A DNA stretch of 64,000 bases from Atopsyche davidsoni (Eukaryota > Arthropoda > Insecta > Trichoptera > Hydrobiosidae): contig JAILWY010000024.1 in NCBI GenBank assembly GCA_022113835.1, positions 3,662,501 through 3,726,500 on the forward strand, read 5' to 3'. Position numbers and translations under genes: made by a program. Below are positions 32,089 through 43,178 of the stretch, piece after piece (the first letter of the stretch is position 1; each line of letters opens with the position of its first letter). The notes beneath the pieces are model-generated. The model had not been told where the DNA came from. It searched no databases and saw nothing but the letters and a program-made list of their open reading frames with translations.

Positions 32089-33290
32089 TTAAGGGTGAGG
32101 GATTCCAACATTTTTAATATTGTTCTGCAACGGAATCACATTGATTTTTGTTAAAATACAAACTAATGCTCCGTTTCTTGAGTGAAATTCTATAATCACA
32201 TGCACTCGGCCGTAATGGAATTTTGACACTATTGAATGAAAAAAAGCATTCATAGGGATTTTAGTATCATAAGTACCCTAAAACCAAAAAATAATAATAT
32301 AAGTAGGTTTATAAATTTCAATGAATGGATTTGAATGGATTCTATAAAATAATTGCTCCACCCGGTCACAAGAGTAAAGTGCCGGAGTAAAGTGATTACT
32401 GAATCATTGGGGGCTTAAGAACTGACTAATCGAATCAGATCATATGCTTAACATAATATCAATGTAAGTATTTAAGTAATCGGTTAGAGTTTTCCATTGA
32501 ATACATACCGCATGCATCGTACAGTCTTTGGCAACATTGTAATATGTTCGGATGATTGACCCTATAACTACATCTCGGCATACATTTTTAGGTTTTTTGA
32601 TAATAGCAAGTAACATTTTGCCATGTGATTCTACTTGTATTGAAAGTATTCCCTAAGTAAATATCAAAGTTTATTACACACACACGACATTTATATTTAT
32701 ATATTATTACACACACACATATTTATATATATATATATATATAAATATGTGTGTGTGTGTTAGTGTGTGTCTCTTTCATGCTGAATATGAGACAGATAGA
32801 AGTGCTAAAAAAATTGATTGTGACTTAATCAGAATTATACGTACACTGGTAATCTTTACATCATTTTGATAGTTCCCTTCTATCACAAGGATGTCTTCAT
32901 TTTCTATTTTCGCAGACAAACTAGGAGTGTTTTCTACATCCCATGGCTTCGATGGCACACACATCCCTACGTATGTGACATTTACAATATAGTCACCCTA
33001 AAAAATGACAACACATTTTTTTTATTTTTATGTTTGTGTTTATTTTTTAGCGCTAAATATTTTTTGATGAAGTGTATTATATTATAAAACTAGAAATAAT
33101 TAATGATTATTATAAATATAATTATTATAACAGAACATCTACTCTTTTCTGATAGATAAAATTTCTCACTTCAAGTAACTACTGTGCATTGAATAATACT
33201 TACAAAAGATTGGTTATCAGCTCTGCATTTCAATAAAACACATAAAAATCCCACAGCCAAAATTTTCATTACGAATCTTGATACAGTCAT
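32089..33290 (-). CDS. F2-b: intact four-exon secreted protein gene
   Basis: Exons: 33290-33204 (29 codons), 32997-32845 (51), 32652-32509 (48) and 32277-32089 (62 plus stop). All are phase 0, giving 190 aa. The leader is MTVSRFVMKILAVGFLCVLL. Exon 2 starts GDYIVNVTYVGMCVPS, exon 3 GILSIQVESHGKM and exon 4 GTYDTKIPMNAFFH. The four cysteines of F2-a are conserved in position. Compared with F2-a the leader is nearly identical and exons 2-4 are much more changed, so the mature part seems to evolve faster. Its 5' flank is shared with F2-a. Function unknown; secreted. Confidence 0.8.
32680..32765. repeat. Microsatellite forming a long palindrome in F2-b intron 2
   Basis: (AC)n, ATATTTATA(TA)n, TATAAATAT and (GT)n at about 32707-32760 are self-complementary over roughly 50 bases. 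This is the intron-2 microsatellite seen in all F2 copies. Confidence 0.9.
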
Positions 33291-34110
33291 TTTAAAAACT
33301 GTACATATTTTTTCCAAACGTTGAATATATATTAAAAAGTCATTTGGAGTTTAATTAAAATACAAATACTTCATAGATATTCAACATTTTGTAATTTGTG
33401 TCATCAATTGTATAATAATTATAATATTTGAATTTCTTTTTCATAGATGGGTGTGAGGTTTATTAAAAGTAGTTAATTTTATCAAAAAATATCCCAGCGA
33501 AGTAGTTTCTTTTTTATTTTTATTATACGTTGTAAAAAAAATCTAACGTCGATTGGGTGGGTCAAGGAATACTACTCTCTTAAACAGCTATCTAAGGTGT
33601 GCTATCTATCCCCTTTGGATTGAGTTGAGCACAGAGCTATTGTTATGTGACCACCCAACCAGTAGATTACCATTTCAAAGGACGAATGCCGCCATTGTCC
33701 TTGTCTCTTGTGTTATATATTTTATTGCTAAGTAAACACAGCCATTTAGTTTTAATAACATTTTTGTGCATTTGTTTATGGCTGCGTCCATTGCTGTACG
33801 ACCCTTTGTGTAACTTATACCTGTGGATTATAGAGCGCAAGGCATTACTCTCCTAGCCGCATAACTTACGTGACCACCGACAGGACTATGTCATGGTGTA
33901 ATAGTTATGTTGTATTAAGAGAAGTAGAGAAGTCATGTTGTATTCATGTCTTTCTATGATCAATGTGAAATGCATAAGACTTTTTCATGAATAGTAAACA
34001 GATTTGTCCCGGTCTAAAAAATATTGTGTTCAAGTGACCACCTCGGGGAAGAGTACCGCACTTGTGTTACAACCTTTATTCATTGCACCTTTGACGTCGC
34101 TTGATTAAAT
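33291..34110 (-). other. 5' flank of F2-b
   Basis: Inverted match to the F2-a 5' flank (5406-5985). The segment near 33660-33860 is extra. No gene supported. Confidence 0.5.
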
Positions 34111-34114
34111 GAAA

Positions 34115-35110
34115 ACTAGATTTATGAAAGAAGATGAAGTGGCTTATAAATAAATTTTAAATGAAATCAATGTTTATCATTTTAATAAAATTAAAATAAT
34201 ATTTTTTATCAGAATTTAAAAAAAAAAATTTTCAGTTTAATATATCTGAAAATAAACTTATAAATAAGCGGAAAAAACTATTTTAATAATGACAGCAGAT
34301 TTTATCTATACGGTAAATTATTATTTTATACGACCTCATATTTTTGATAACATTGGTATGAAGATTAATTTCAAATCAATATAATCTACTATAATAATAG
34401 CCATTGTGTGTTTGTATGTTTGTATGTATGTATGTATGTTTCATTTTTCCGTTCTGTATAGAATATCTTAAAAGATACAACGCTGATTTTTCCGCAGCTA
34501 TGTGCCGAATTTCAAGACGATAGGATAATATTTTCATTCATAAACTTTAAAATATGCTTTAGCAAATTTCAATATTCATCAAATACGTCATTTTATGACG
34601 GGCTACATTGCTAGTTATAAATAATTTAGTATAAATGGATTTTTAAATGCACTATTCACTAATGTTTTAGATACAAGAGTTTTAATGAAGTCATTATTTT
34701 TATATTCTTGAATTAGTTCAAATTATTCAGTTAATAAACGTCTACGTTAATAAATAATAATCATATTTTTATAATCACATATCTATAATGATATGTACAA
34801 ACTTACTGGTTGGCTTTCAGATTGTCTCCTTCTGAAATGAAATACTCCATCTATTTTTTAGGTCTCATCAATTTAAAATTGAATTTTGCACCCATAGGTA
34901 CAAAAAAAAACACGTCACTTTGGGGTTTCTTCACTTTCTGCAATAATAAGATGTGATTGAAACTGTTGATATGGAAACAATATCTTGATCGCATTGTATA
35001 GTATCACTATCTTTAGTTTCATGTCTTATTAATCATACACGAAAAAAAGAGCTTTATATTTGATGATGTCTGTACAAGCCAAACAATCTTTTACTTTGAG
35101 AATGTTTTTG
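34115..35110. repeat. F2 intergenic spacer, copy D (inverted)
   Basis: Lies between F2-b and F2-c. It is interrupted by the Helitron at 34385-34614. Otherwise it is the reverse complement of copies A and B. Confidence 0.75.
34385..34614 (+). mobile_element. Complete 230-bp Helitron (Helentron-like MITE)
   Basis: A|TCTACTATAATAATAGCC starts the element. It ends with the perfect hairpin CGTCA-TTTTA-TGACG (34586-34600), ten bases, then CTAG|T. It was inserted into spacer copy D; copy A around 5140-5160 shows the uninterrupted sequence. A truncated relative is at 61670-61869, and the same 3' end type is at 60021-60049. Confidence 0.88.
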
Positions 35111-35237
35111 AGTATCTCTAAATGAATATATTTACTATAAACTAAGACGTTTCTTCTTCATATTTTAAAAATTGTGTTGCAAAGAAATCACATTTTCATA
35201 AGCTGATGTACAATAAATTTCCCCATTTTCATATGTG

Positions 35238-35801
35238 GGTTAGGGTGACATTCCTACCTTTTTATGATTGTTCCGAACCGCATTTACTTTTATTGATGTA
35301 CAATCTAATGCTCCGTTTTTAGAGTTACTTCTAAATTCAACTGCACTTGGCCGTAATGAATTTTTAATGTAAAACTGTGAGCAAAAGTATTCGGATCCGA
35401 GGTAAAATTATAAAGCCCCTATAACAATAATAATAGTAGGATTATAAATTTTATTTGATGATTTTTATATTTTTATCAAAACTATCACTCAGCTTGGATG
35501 CAAAGCCGAGACTTAATAATTAGAAGGATTGTAAATACTGAATCACTAGGGATTTTAGAATGACTTATTGGATCTGATCTTATGTTTACATTATATCAAT
35601 ATGAGTATTTTGTCAAGTATTAAAATAATTAGTTGGAGGTTTACATTTAATAAATACCGCTTATATCTTACAGTCATTCAGTTTGGTAGAATTATAATAT
35701 GCTCGGAAGACCAACCCTAAAAGTTGCTCTCGGCATACATTTTTAGGTGATTTATAATAGCAGGTAATTTGCCATGTAATTGTCAATATTGTAAGTAGTC
35801 C
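35238..35801 (-). pseudogene. F2-c: broken F2 copy (exons 3 and 4 only)
   Basis: Exon 3 (35801-35658) keeps GLLTILTITW...NVCREQLLGLVF but has an internal rearrangement and an in-frame TAA three codons from its end. Exon 4 (35418-35238) starts GLYNFTSDPNTFAHSF, then loses one base, which shifts the frame before the LDC cysteine. Exons 1 and 2 are gone: a Gypsy LTR element begins in the intron-2 microsatellite at 35863. Confidence 0.85.
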
Positions 35802-35824
35802 CTGAGTAAAAATCAAAGTTTATT

Positions 35825-35859
<35 letters not shown>

Positions 35860-35862
35860 CAT

Positions 35863-36124
35863 TGTTACGTGACACTGGTTAGGTCGAGACTGATGATCGA
35901 GAAGATGGAGTCGATGAGTGCGCTTTGCGCGAGCTCTCGAATGTTGTAGATGCATCGGATGCCATTTTTGGGGGAGGGGTGTTCGAACAGGGGCTTGGTC
36001 TGACAGTTGTCGGTAAGATTGTGAACATAAATATGTGTTGAAATAAATACTCTGTATAAGAATTAATGAATATAACTAGTGCAAATAAATACTGTTGTTA
36101 ATTGTGGACCCGCTAAACGTAACA
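35863..36124 (+). repeat. Gypsy 5' LTR
   Basis: Starts TGTTACGTGACA and ends CGTAACA, with TGTTACG and CGTAACA as complementary ends. It is followed at about 36126 by TTGGTGTCAGATGTGGG, the usual primer-binding-like start of many insect Gypsy elements. 262 bp; GC content is above that of the surroundings. Confidence 0.85.
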
Positions 36125-36318
36125 ATTGGTGTCAGATGTGGGTCAAAAATAAACAATAAATAGATCAAAATAAATTTTAATTTTAGTGTTTAATATCTAG
36201 TTTTTAATAATAGTTATTACATTAATATCTTTTGAATATATATAAATATTTGGTGAAAAATAAATAATAAGTAAATTATTATATAATAAAATAAATAAAG
36301 AAAGTTTTTTAAAAAAAA

Positions 36319-37550
36319 ATGGCAAAGCACGTAAATGTGAGTGACCTCAAAATAGTAGATCTGGAGAGAGAACTTGAAGAACGGGATCTGTTAACCACAG
36401 GGTCGAAGCCAACCCCTGTGCTAAGAATAAAGGAATTCCTGGTGCAAGAAGGCCACAACCCAGAGAAGTTCCTCTTTGAAGTGCCGTGCAGCATTAGTGA
36501 TTTTCTAAAAAAGCTGGACAAAAAGACGGACGAACAATCCAAAAAGCTGGACGAACAATCCAGAAAGAGGGATAAACAGTCCAGAAAGACGGCCAAGAAT
36601 CCAAAAAGCTGGACAAACTGGGGACTGAGCTGGCGGATCAGTTGACAAAATTGGATTCAATTAACCGCCCTACCTACAGGTTTTTTTTTTAAAAGTGGGC
36701 AAAAAAACGTCGGGTTTTTTTACATAAGATTTCTCAAAGACAATGCTTTTAAACCGTATACCTGACGAAATGTTTACATAACATATTCATTTACGACTCT
36801 TTTATACACCTTTAAATACTAAATAAAATAATGTCCCGTGAGGTCTTAGGAACAAACGGGCGTACAATGTACGACTTGTTGGTTTCGGGTATATCTTTTT
36901 TTACCTGGACGTACGTTATACGGCTTGTTGCAATTGGGCGACACTATGGAAGACGTATCACGTACGTTCGTGTAGGTAGGGCGGTTAAGTGCCAGCTAAT
37001 GGAATCAATCAACGCAAGGATTGAAAAAAAAACCACCAAGTTTGACGCGAAGATAGAAGAACTGAACGAATCGGTTGACCGAAGGATTAAGGACGTCATT
37101 CAAGACATGGAAAAGTGGTTAGCCGGGCAAGCGAAAGAAACAGTGAGTCACTTTGGAAATATGGATACAAAAAGTAGTACTGACGTGAAATCATTGGAAA
37201 AAACTCCCCAACATGACCACAAGCACGAAGCGGCAAATTGTAGCATCAAAACTGATCTGCTGACTTTTGATGGAAAATCCGTATGGGAGGAGTATTTGAG
37301 GTTATTCGAGATGGCGGCCATGATCAACGGATGGTCAGCTTTAAAAATAGCATCCATATTGAGTCTTTTACTGTGTGGCGATGCCCTCAGGGTATTGCAA
37401 ACGATTCCGCTGGAGGACAGGGTCAACTACACTGAGCTAACCATACGACTTGATATGCGCTTTGGTCAACGGTATATGGTACAGATTTATCGGTCCCAGT
37501 TAAAGAACCGCTACCAGATACCAACAGAATCACTCCAAGAGTTAGATTAG
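36319..37550 (+). pseudogene. Gypsy gag remnant
   Basis: 36319-36645 encodes an N-terminal SAP-like segment (VDLERELEERDLLTTGSK) and charged repeats of the form KKLDEQS. 36990-37550 encodes a coiled-coil stretch and the gag core (LLTFDGKSVWEEYLRLFE, LLCGDALRVLQTIP, LDMRFGQ). The parts are separated by a MITE and a frame change. The zinc knuckle and pol are missing. Described as found; a dead copy. Confidence 0.85.
36665..36984. mobile_element. TTAA-flanked MITE (piggyBac-type) inside gag
   Basis: Perfect 14-bp terminal repeats CCGCCCTACCTACA (36665-36678 and, complemented, 36971-36984), flanked by TTAA at 36661-36664 and 36985-36988. 320 bp, no transposase. A TTAA duplication points to mobilisation by a piggyBac-family transposase. 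Confidence 0.9.
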
Positions 37551-37554
37551 TTAA

Positions 37555-37807
37555 ATAAACCTAACCCAATATTATTTCATGGATTTTATCGAAGATTTCT
37601 GGCATGACCTCTTTTGGGCGACCTAGACGATTGGCGTCTATTGTGCTGGTACGACCACAAATAGACTCAGTAAACCCCTTCTTAAGCATTAAAATTGATG
37701 GTGCAGAGTTCCCATAGTATTTTTCAAGCTTTGCTTTGGTTTCGGTGATGGTTTTTTTAACGCAAAAAATAATGCTTAATCAGCACACGAAATTCACTTT
37801 TTTCCAT
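37555..37807 (-). mobile_element. Mariner transposase N-terminal fragment
   Basis: Minus strand from the ATG at 37807 reads MEKSEFRVLIKHYFL and, after a shift in an A run, NSAPSI- and GRPKEVMPEIFDKIHEI-like helix-turn-helix sequence. It abuts the 3' truncation point of the Gypsy element. Confidence 0.7.
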
Positions 37808-37904
37808 TTTCGTTCAAATTCACGAGGTTGTCTGCTTTCACTAGCTGTCAAACATAAACTGAAGGACGTAGCTTATCCAAAACTGTACAGCAGTCTATAA
37901 ATAG

Positions 37905-38093
37905 ATGGTAGTTGATGGGAACATTGCTGCATTTAAAGTTACTGCTCGGGAAATTCAAAAAGTCACTGACTTGACTATGACCATGTCCATTTTAAGCAAA
38001 CATCAGATGTACGATCTCTACTTTAAAGAGATGGGCTTAAACAAGAGTCAACTAAGGGAAATCGGTTTCAAGGAAAGGATAAATAAGATTTAG
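37905..38093 (+). other. Antisense conserved peptide-coding segment, copy 3
   Basis: 62 codons open. The C-terminal 37 residues include MSILSKHQMYDLYFKEM and LREIGFKERINKI and are homologous to the segment at 52008-52118. It faces F1-e from downstream, as in the other units. Confidence 0.45.
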
Positions 38094-38206
38094 AATTTGT
38101 TTTTCAACTCAGTATTTATTTTGAGCGCCTTTAAAAATATTAAAATTTTCAGTGCGATTTATACCGTAAAAAATTGTGCTTGAATTAATTGTTTAAAACC
38201 TCTCGA

Positions 38207-39771
38207 TTAGTTTTTTTTAACAGGGCGAAGGGGTATGAATTCACATACAACCAAGTTGCAGCAAGTCGACCCTTTGCTGGAAATCCAATCTAGGGTTACC
38301 CTTGCCTTTGCATACCAGAAGCTTGTCATCATGAGATGGGCAACTTCATCCGCGTCTATGTTGCTAATGGTGTAGTTTCCCTGAAAATTAAAAAATATTC
38401 CAAGAGTGATTTTACTCAATACCTTGCTATCAAAAATACAACGATCAAGCTGCCTACACACGCAGTGATACCACATGCAATTAACCAATAGTGCCTCTCT
38501 ATATTGGATGTTTTTTTAAAGATGCCATTGGAAATTAAAAATTGGGTTATCGGTTGTGTCGCAGCGCGTGTAGGAGCCCACGGACAGAGTCCGGAAAAGC
38601 AAAAGGTTTGAAATTTATCTTCCTTTAATCCATTACAATTAAGGATGTATTTACCTTTTTAATAAGGCAGTTTTTATCAACTTCAAAAAATTGCTGCACA
38701 ATCCTTTTGTATATAGGATTTTCGCAAGGTTTTTGGAATTTTACATCAAATTGAGTTTGATATCCACCATCTTTGAATAGCTCCACTACAATCCTGCCCT
38801 TAAAAGAAAAATGTTTAAATTTTCAACACATTTAAATATGATCAATAAAATAAACATAAACATATGTTAATAAAACGAGAAAGGACCATAAATTAATATA
38901 AACATTTCATAAAAAAAGATGCTGGGATTTTACTCTTCACATTTTTTTAAAATTCTTACTGGCCTTGGAAACCTCCAAGTAATTTACCAGCACCAGTGGC
39001 GTCTCCTTTATTTCTCGTTTACAGCCTCAAAATAAAATAATAAAAAAAAACAAAAAGAAGCTGTAAAGAATAATCATCAGTTCCAGCGGGGAAGATCCCC
39101 ACAAGGCATTTCTTCGACTATAATGGGGGAAGAGGCAGCATATCATAGGTAACTTTTATACAATATTCAACCTATGAAAACCATGAGCAATGGCTCAGCA
39201 TTATATATGTTCATGAGATGGTCGCCAACCTCATCTGAGGAGAAGCACCGGAAAACGATAAATATATATATATATATTGTCAGTTACTAACCTCTGTGTT
39301 TACAAAGTCTTTGATAACATAGTGAATGCCAGCAAACTCTTCTTTATTTCGGCTGATTTTCTGAACTCTGACACTTGATACACATTTATTTTCTATGTCA
39401 ATTTTGCCAGTGGATTGGCACAGCTCAAAAGACCGAGTCGTCAGTCTGTATGGACCCTGTGGACAGACACTGTCGCAATTAAACATAAATGAATTCATTA
39501 TTTATGCTTAGAGTCATTTAAAAATTAATAAATTTGAGACCATGTTCGTGAATACGTCGAAATTTTACTCCTCGGAGAAACGAAAACCCCAAGCAACTTA
39601 TCAACTTATAAAATAAATTAACTTATTAAAATAATAATAAAAATCACTTACATATCCATTTCGAGCTATTTGTGTAGCCAGAAGAAGTTTTTCAGTGGCA
39701 CTAGAGTAAGACTTTGCCACCAAACATACTGCAACAATAAAAAGTGATAAACGCCAACGCTGCACGACCAT
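38207..39771 (-). CDS. F1-e: intact type-A secreted DUF1091/ML-like protein
   Basis: Exons: 39771-39652 (40 codons), 39456-39292 (55), 38798-38655 (48) and 38380-38207 (57 plus stop); 200 aa. Leader LSLFIVAVCLVAKSYSSA. Exon 2 is GPYRLTTRSFELCQS...NKCVSS...SRNKEEFAG. Exon 3 is GRIVVELFKDGGYQTQ...KPCENPIYKR...KNCLIKK. Exon 4 is GNYTISNIDADEVAH...FWYAKARVTLDW...TCCNLVVCEF. Splice sites are canonical (GTAAGT, GTTAGT, GTAAAT). Introns are short and free of transposons, so this is probably the least disturbed unit. A TA array follows exon 2 (39263-39278). Confidence 0.87.
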
Positions 39772-39779
39772 CCTGGAGG

Positions 39780-40514
39780 CTGTACTATAAATGAAACATT
39801 TTATTCCTCAACGAAACTCTAATGACATAAAAATAATTTCAATTTGCATAATCTCTCCGCTGATAATAGTATTTAGAAACAGATACCGATAATATCAAAA
39901 CATTTTAGCGAGACATTAGACATTACATGTATACTTTATTTCGCTTTTCAATACAAATATAAACATTATAATATCACTTAATACATTTCTGATTTGTTTT
40001 CCATAAATATGAGTGATCTAGAGTTTTGCCTCATGCACTGCGAGCAAATATGCAACGAATAATTATTTTTAATAACAACTTTTAAATGTACATCTATAAC
40101 TAAACATTGCAAACAACAGATTAGAATACGAAAAATATCAATTAGGGTCCGGACTAAGTTTATTAAGATTTTAATGTACCAAAAATATTTAATTTTAATG
40201 TTTTTAATAGCTGATTTTTAAAAAAAATATTTTCCTTCTCGTAAGCAATCATCAAGATCTGTAAGTCGAAATCTGTATTTTGATTTTATGATATTCACTG
40301 TTGAAAGCAATGGTTCGGACAAGTATGTAGAACTGAAAAACGATTTAATTTTGTATGCTTCTATTTTCTTTTGTATGTTTATGGGTACTTTTATATATTC
40401 CATAAGTCCTCGTCTGATACATTGGATTTAGGAATAATTGATATAATTATTTTCGCTAATATTTCGCTGTTTAATTACTAAATATTATTTTTGTCATAAC
40501 ATTTAATTGTAAAC
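39780..40514. other. 5' flank of F1-e
   Basis: AT-rich. The part to about 40065 resembles the 5' flank of F1-c (GAGTGATCTA...TGCGAGCA near 40010-40050 and 22741-22780), so it may include regulatory sequence. Small open frames such as 40218-40403 are not supported. Confidence 0.45.
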
Positions 40515-40611
40515 ATAAATATTATTTTTATCGTGGTCGCATAGCGGCGGGCACATGTAAAATGGTTGGCGGGCGCCATGGCGCCCGCGGGCATAGGGTT
40601 AGGGAACACTG
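40515..40611 (-). mobile_element. hAT-like element end (solo)
   Basis: On the minus strand it begins CCAGTGTTCCCTAACCCTAT and continues into a GC-rich palindromic GCGGGCGCCATGGCGCCCGC. A near-copy is at 55000-55096, with relatives at 45437 and 52304. Confidence 0.65.
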
Positions 40612-40840
40612 GTCTAAGAGATGCAAGAGAGAAAGCGATCCCTATCGCATCATGTTATGTATCGAATCCCAAAGGGGAACTGCCAACATTGTGTTTCCCC
40701 GGCGAGCTATGAATAACCAACATGGGCCAAAGACTACATTGTATTTACACACTGTTCTATAATCTTGCCCCTGAAACATTGTGGATAGAGCCAATGACTT
40801 CATTTTGTACACCCTCACACCTGTAGAATATCCTAGAGTT
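40600..40840 (+). repeat. ~220-bp dispersed repeat
   Basis: Contains AAGCGATCCCTATCGCATCA and GATAGAGCCAATGACTTCAT. Other copies: 46720-46950, 58950-59200 and a partial one at 18300-18420. Confidence 0.65.
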
Positions 40841-40973
40841 CTTAAAAATGTTTTTTTATAATTAAGTACCGCTCTGCTAGCATTCTGTTGTACGAAGTCT
40901 AAATATTGCTATAAAAAAATATATATAAAAACTTCAAAACGTTAAACGATGAGTGGTTTCGTGGTTCCACTCA

Positions 40974-41190
40974 AGAAGAAAGTTTACAGGATTCTCGGTT
41001 GACTGAAAAGGTGGTTTCATATACTGAGAAAATATCAAAGAACACGGGTGTGATTTCTTATTATTTTAAAGAACCAGCTCTTAAGTCTATCGATGTACTT
41101 TTTATCGCAGCTATTTTAAAATCTGTCTGTAAAATCTGTGTGTAAAATCTGTGTGTAAAATAGGTGTAGACACCTAAAATCGATTATTAT
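40974..41190 (+). other. SFQDSRLTEK-type segment, degenerate
   Basis: GSTQEESLQDSRLTEKVV, then EKISKNTGVISYYFK and ALKSIDVLFIAAILKS in the same frame. It is similar in order to 47055-47260, which supports one continuous ancestral coding sequence. Confidence 0.35.
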
Positions 41191-41199
41191 ATACATGGA

Positions 41200-41642
41200 G
41201 CATGGTGTAGTTTCCCTGGAAATTAAAAGGCTCAATATTCCAAGAGTGATTTTGCTTAAAGCCTTACTATCGAATAGACAAATAATTAAGCCGCCTACAC
41301 ATGCAGCGATACCTCATGCTATAAAGAAACCAATATGCCTCTCTATATTGCGTGTTTTTTTTAAGACGCCATTGGGAAGTTAAAATTCGATTGTCGGTTG
41401 TGTCGCAGCGCGTGTAGGAGGCCATGGACAGAGTCCGGAAAAGCAAAAGGTTTGAGATTTATCTTCTCTTAATCCATTACAATAAAGGTTGTATTTACTT
41501 TTTTAAAAAGGCAGTTTTTATCAACTTTAAAGAACTGGTGCATAATCCTTTTGTATACAGGATTTTCGCATGGTTTTTGTATTTTTATATCAAATTAGGG
41601 GTTATATCTACCATCTTTGAATAGCTCCTTATAATCCTGCCC
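41200..41642 (-). pseudogene. F1 type-A relic: exon-4 tip and decayed exon 3
   Basis: 41642-41499 aligns with exon 3 (FKDGRYNP, KPCENPVYKRI, KNCLFKK) but has a stop and a deletion near the start. Only about 20 bases of exon 4 remain at 41200-41220. The intron between them carries GTGTCGCAGCGCGTGTAGGA, also found in intron 3 of F1-e and F1-g. It is a tandem duplicate of the F1-e region. Confidence 0.75.
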
Positions 41643-42369
41643 TGAATATAAAAAAAAACATATTTTAATAAATTCTCAAGACATTAAAATATGATCAATA
41701 AAACAAACATATATGTTATATTATGTGTTTTGGGAAATGAATATCACACTGAAGTTATTTATTTTAATAAAAGGAGAAAGGACCATATATGAAAAAAATA
41801 CATTACATAAAATAGGATCCTGGGACATTACTCTACACAGTTTATTTTATTTTTTAAATTCCCACTGGAGCTAGGAAACCTCCAAGTAATCTTCCAGCAC
41901 CTTAAATTAAACACAAAAGATATTCCTCATCAGATCGAGAAGAATTGCCAGTCCAAACTAAATTGCAGCAGCACATGTTTTTGTATTGACGGATTGCGTA
42001 TCTTTGACTTACGTTCATATTTGATTGGTTGAATTCAGAGTAGATTCGTGTTCGTTATCTTGTTAAATTTTGGTCTCAAAGGACTCGCCTTTTGTCATAA
42101 AGAGTACGCGGAATTAGATTGTCGAAAAAATAGGGAGCGGTCGTGTTAGCAGTCAATATCTTAGGTGCTTTTACGTGTTGACACAATACGCAAGTACTTG
42201 AAGATACTTGTGCTTGGGGATGGAAATGAGAGCTGGAGTTCTCAAAGGTGGCCAATATCGCGAAAAAAGAGTTACTCCAATCAAACTTGTTATTCTTTTC
42301 TTTCTAAACAATTATTCTTGTCATAAAAATTTTCAGAAACATTTATTACTAAGAATTTTATAACGTTCA
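41643..42369. other. Spacer with a fragment repeated at the window end
   Basis: 42146-42265 is the reverse complement of 63880-63995 (CTTAGGTGCTTTTACGTGTT...GGCCAATATCGCG). No coding content. The first part resembles 38800-39000. Confidence 0.6.
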
Positions 42370-43178
42370 TTTCTAATTTGATTCAGTTCATTATATTTAG
42401 AATGTTAGCTTAGGCAAGGGGTGGAATTACCACAATAGTAATAATGCTTATTCTACTTTAACTCGTCTGCTCTACGCAGATATTATAGGAAGCTCCAAGT
42501 GGGACCATTGGTCTTCTTTTAATGGAAGAAGGTCATCAGTCTCCTAGATAGACCAAGATTACTTACAAGATATTTTATTGGTATTGCTGAAAGTCCACGA
42601 TCGTCTTTATTTTCTACTTTTGAATACAAACAATCTTCTCTTCTTCTTTTGTCTCTTCTCATCAGAGGTTGGTGACCTTTTTTACGGATATATTTCTATC
42701 TTTCGATCCTCAAATATACTTCCAGCCGCAGACAATTGCTCAATATAATTGGAAGCAGAGCCTCTCCATTTCATGCACTAACGATATGTTGATACAATCA
42801 TACAATTTGTAATGTCACATAATTATAAAAAACTATTTTTACTCCGTGGAAAACGCTTTATGAATAAATAACGGTCATCAGGGCCAAAAAATCGACATTT
42901 AATAGGCCTCGACTTTTTATCATTTCATGTGTAAATGGACTGCCTAAAACATATAACAAATAAAATAAGCATGTGTTGTTTTTAGAAATTAATTTATCGA
43001 ATAATGAAAATATCTAAAGGGCTATAATATTTAATTACATTTAATAAGCACATTGAAAATAAAAATGTACATATTGGATATCCTAAAAAAAAAACTATAA
43101 GGATTTCAAAAATAATAAGTAATTGGTGCTTGCACAAATCTAAAGTAGGACTAACAAAAATATTGATAACCCGTGAGG

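Larger units (their letters stand above)
35863..37550 (+). mobile_element. Truncated Ty3/Gypsy retrotransposon
   Basis: A 5' LTR (35863-36124), a primer-binding-like sequence and a gag region are present. Protease, reverse transcriptase, integrase and the 3' LTR are absent; the sequence ends at 37550 against a mariner fragment. A 320-bp MITE splits gag. It is inserted in the TA/CA array of F2-c intron 2. Confidence 0.85.
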
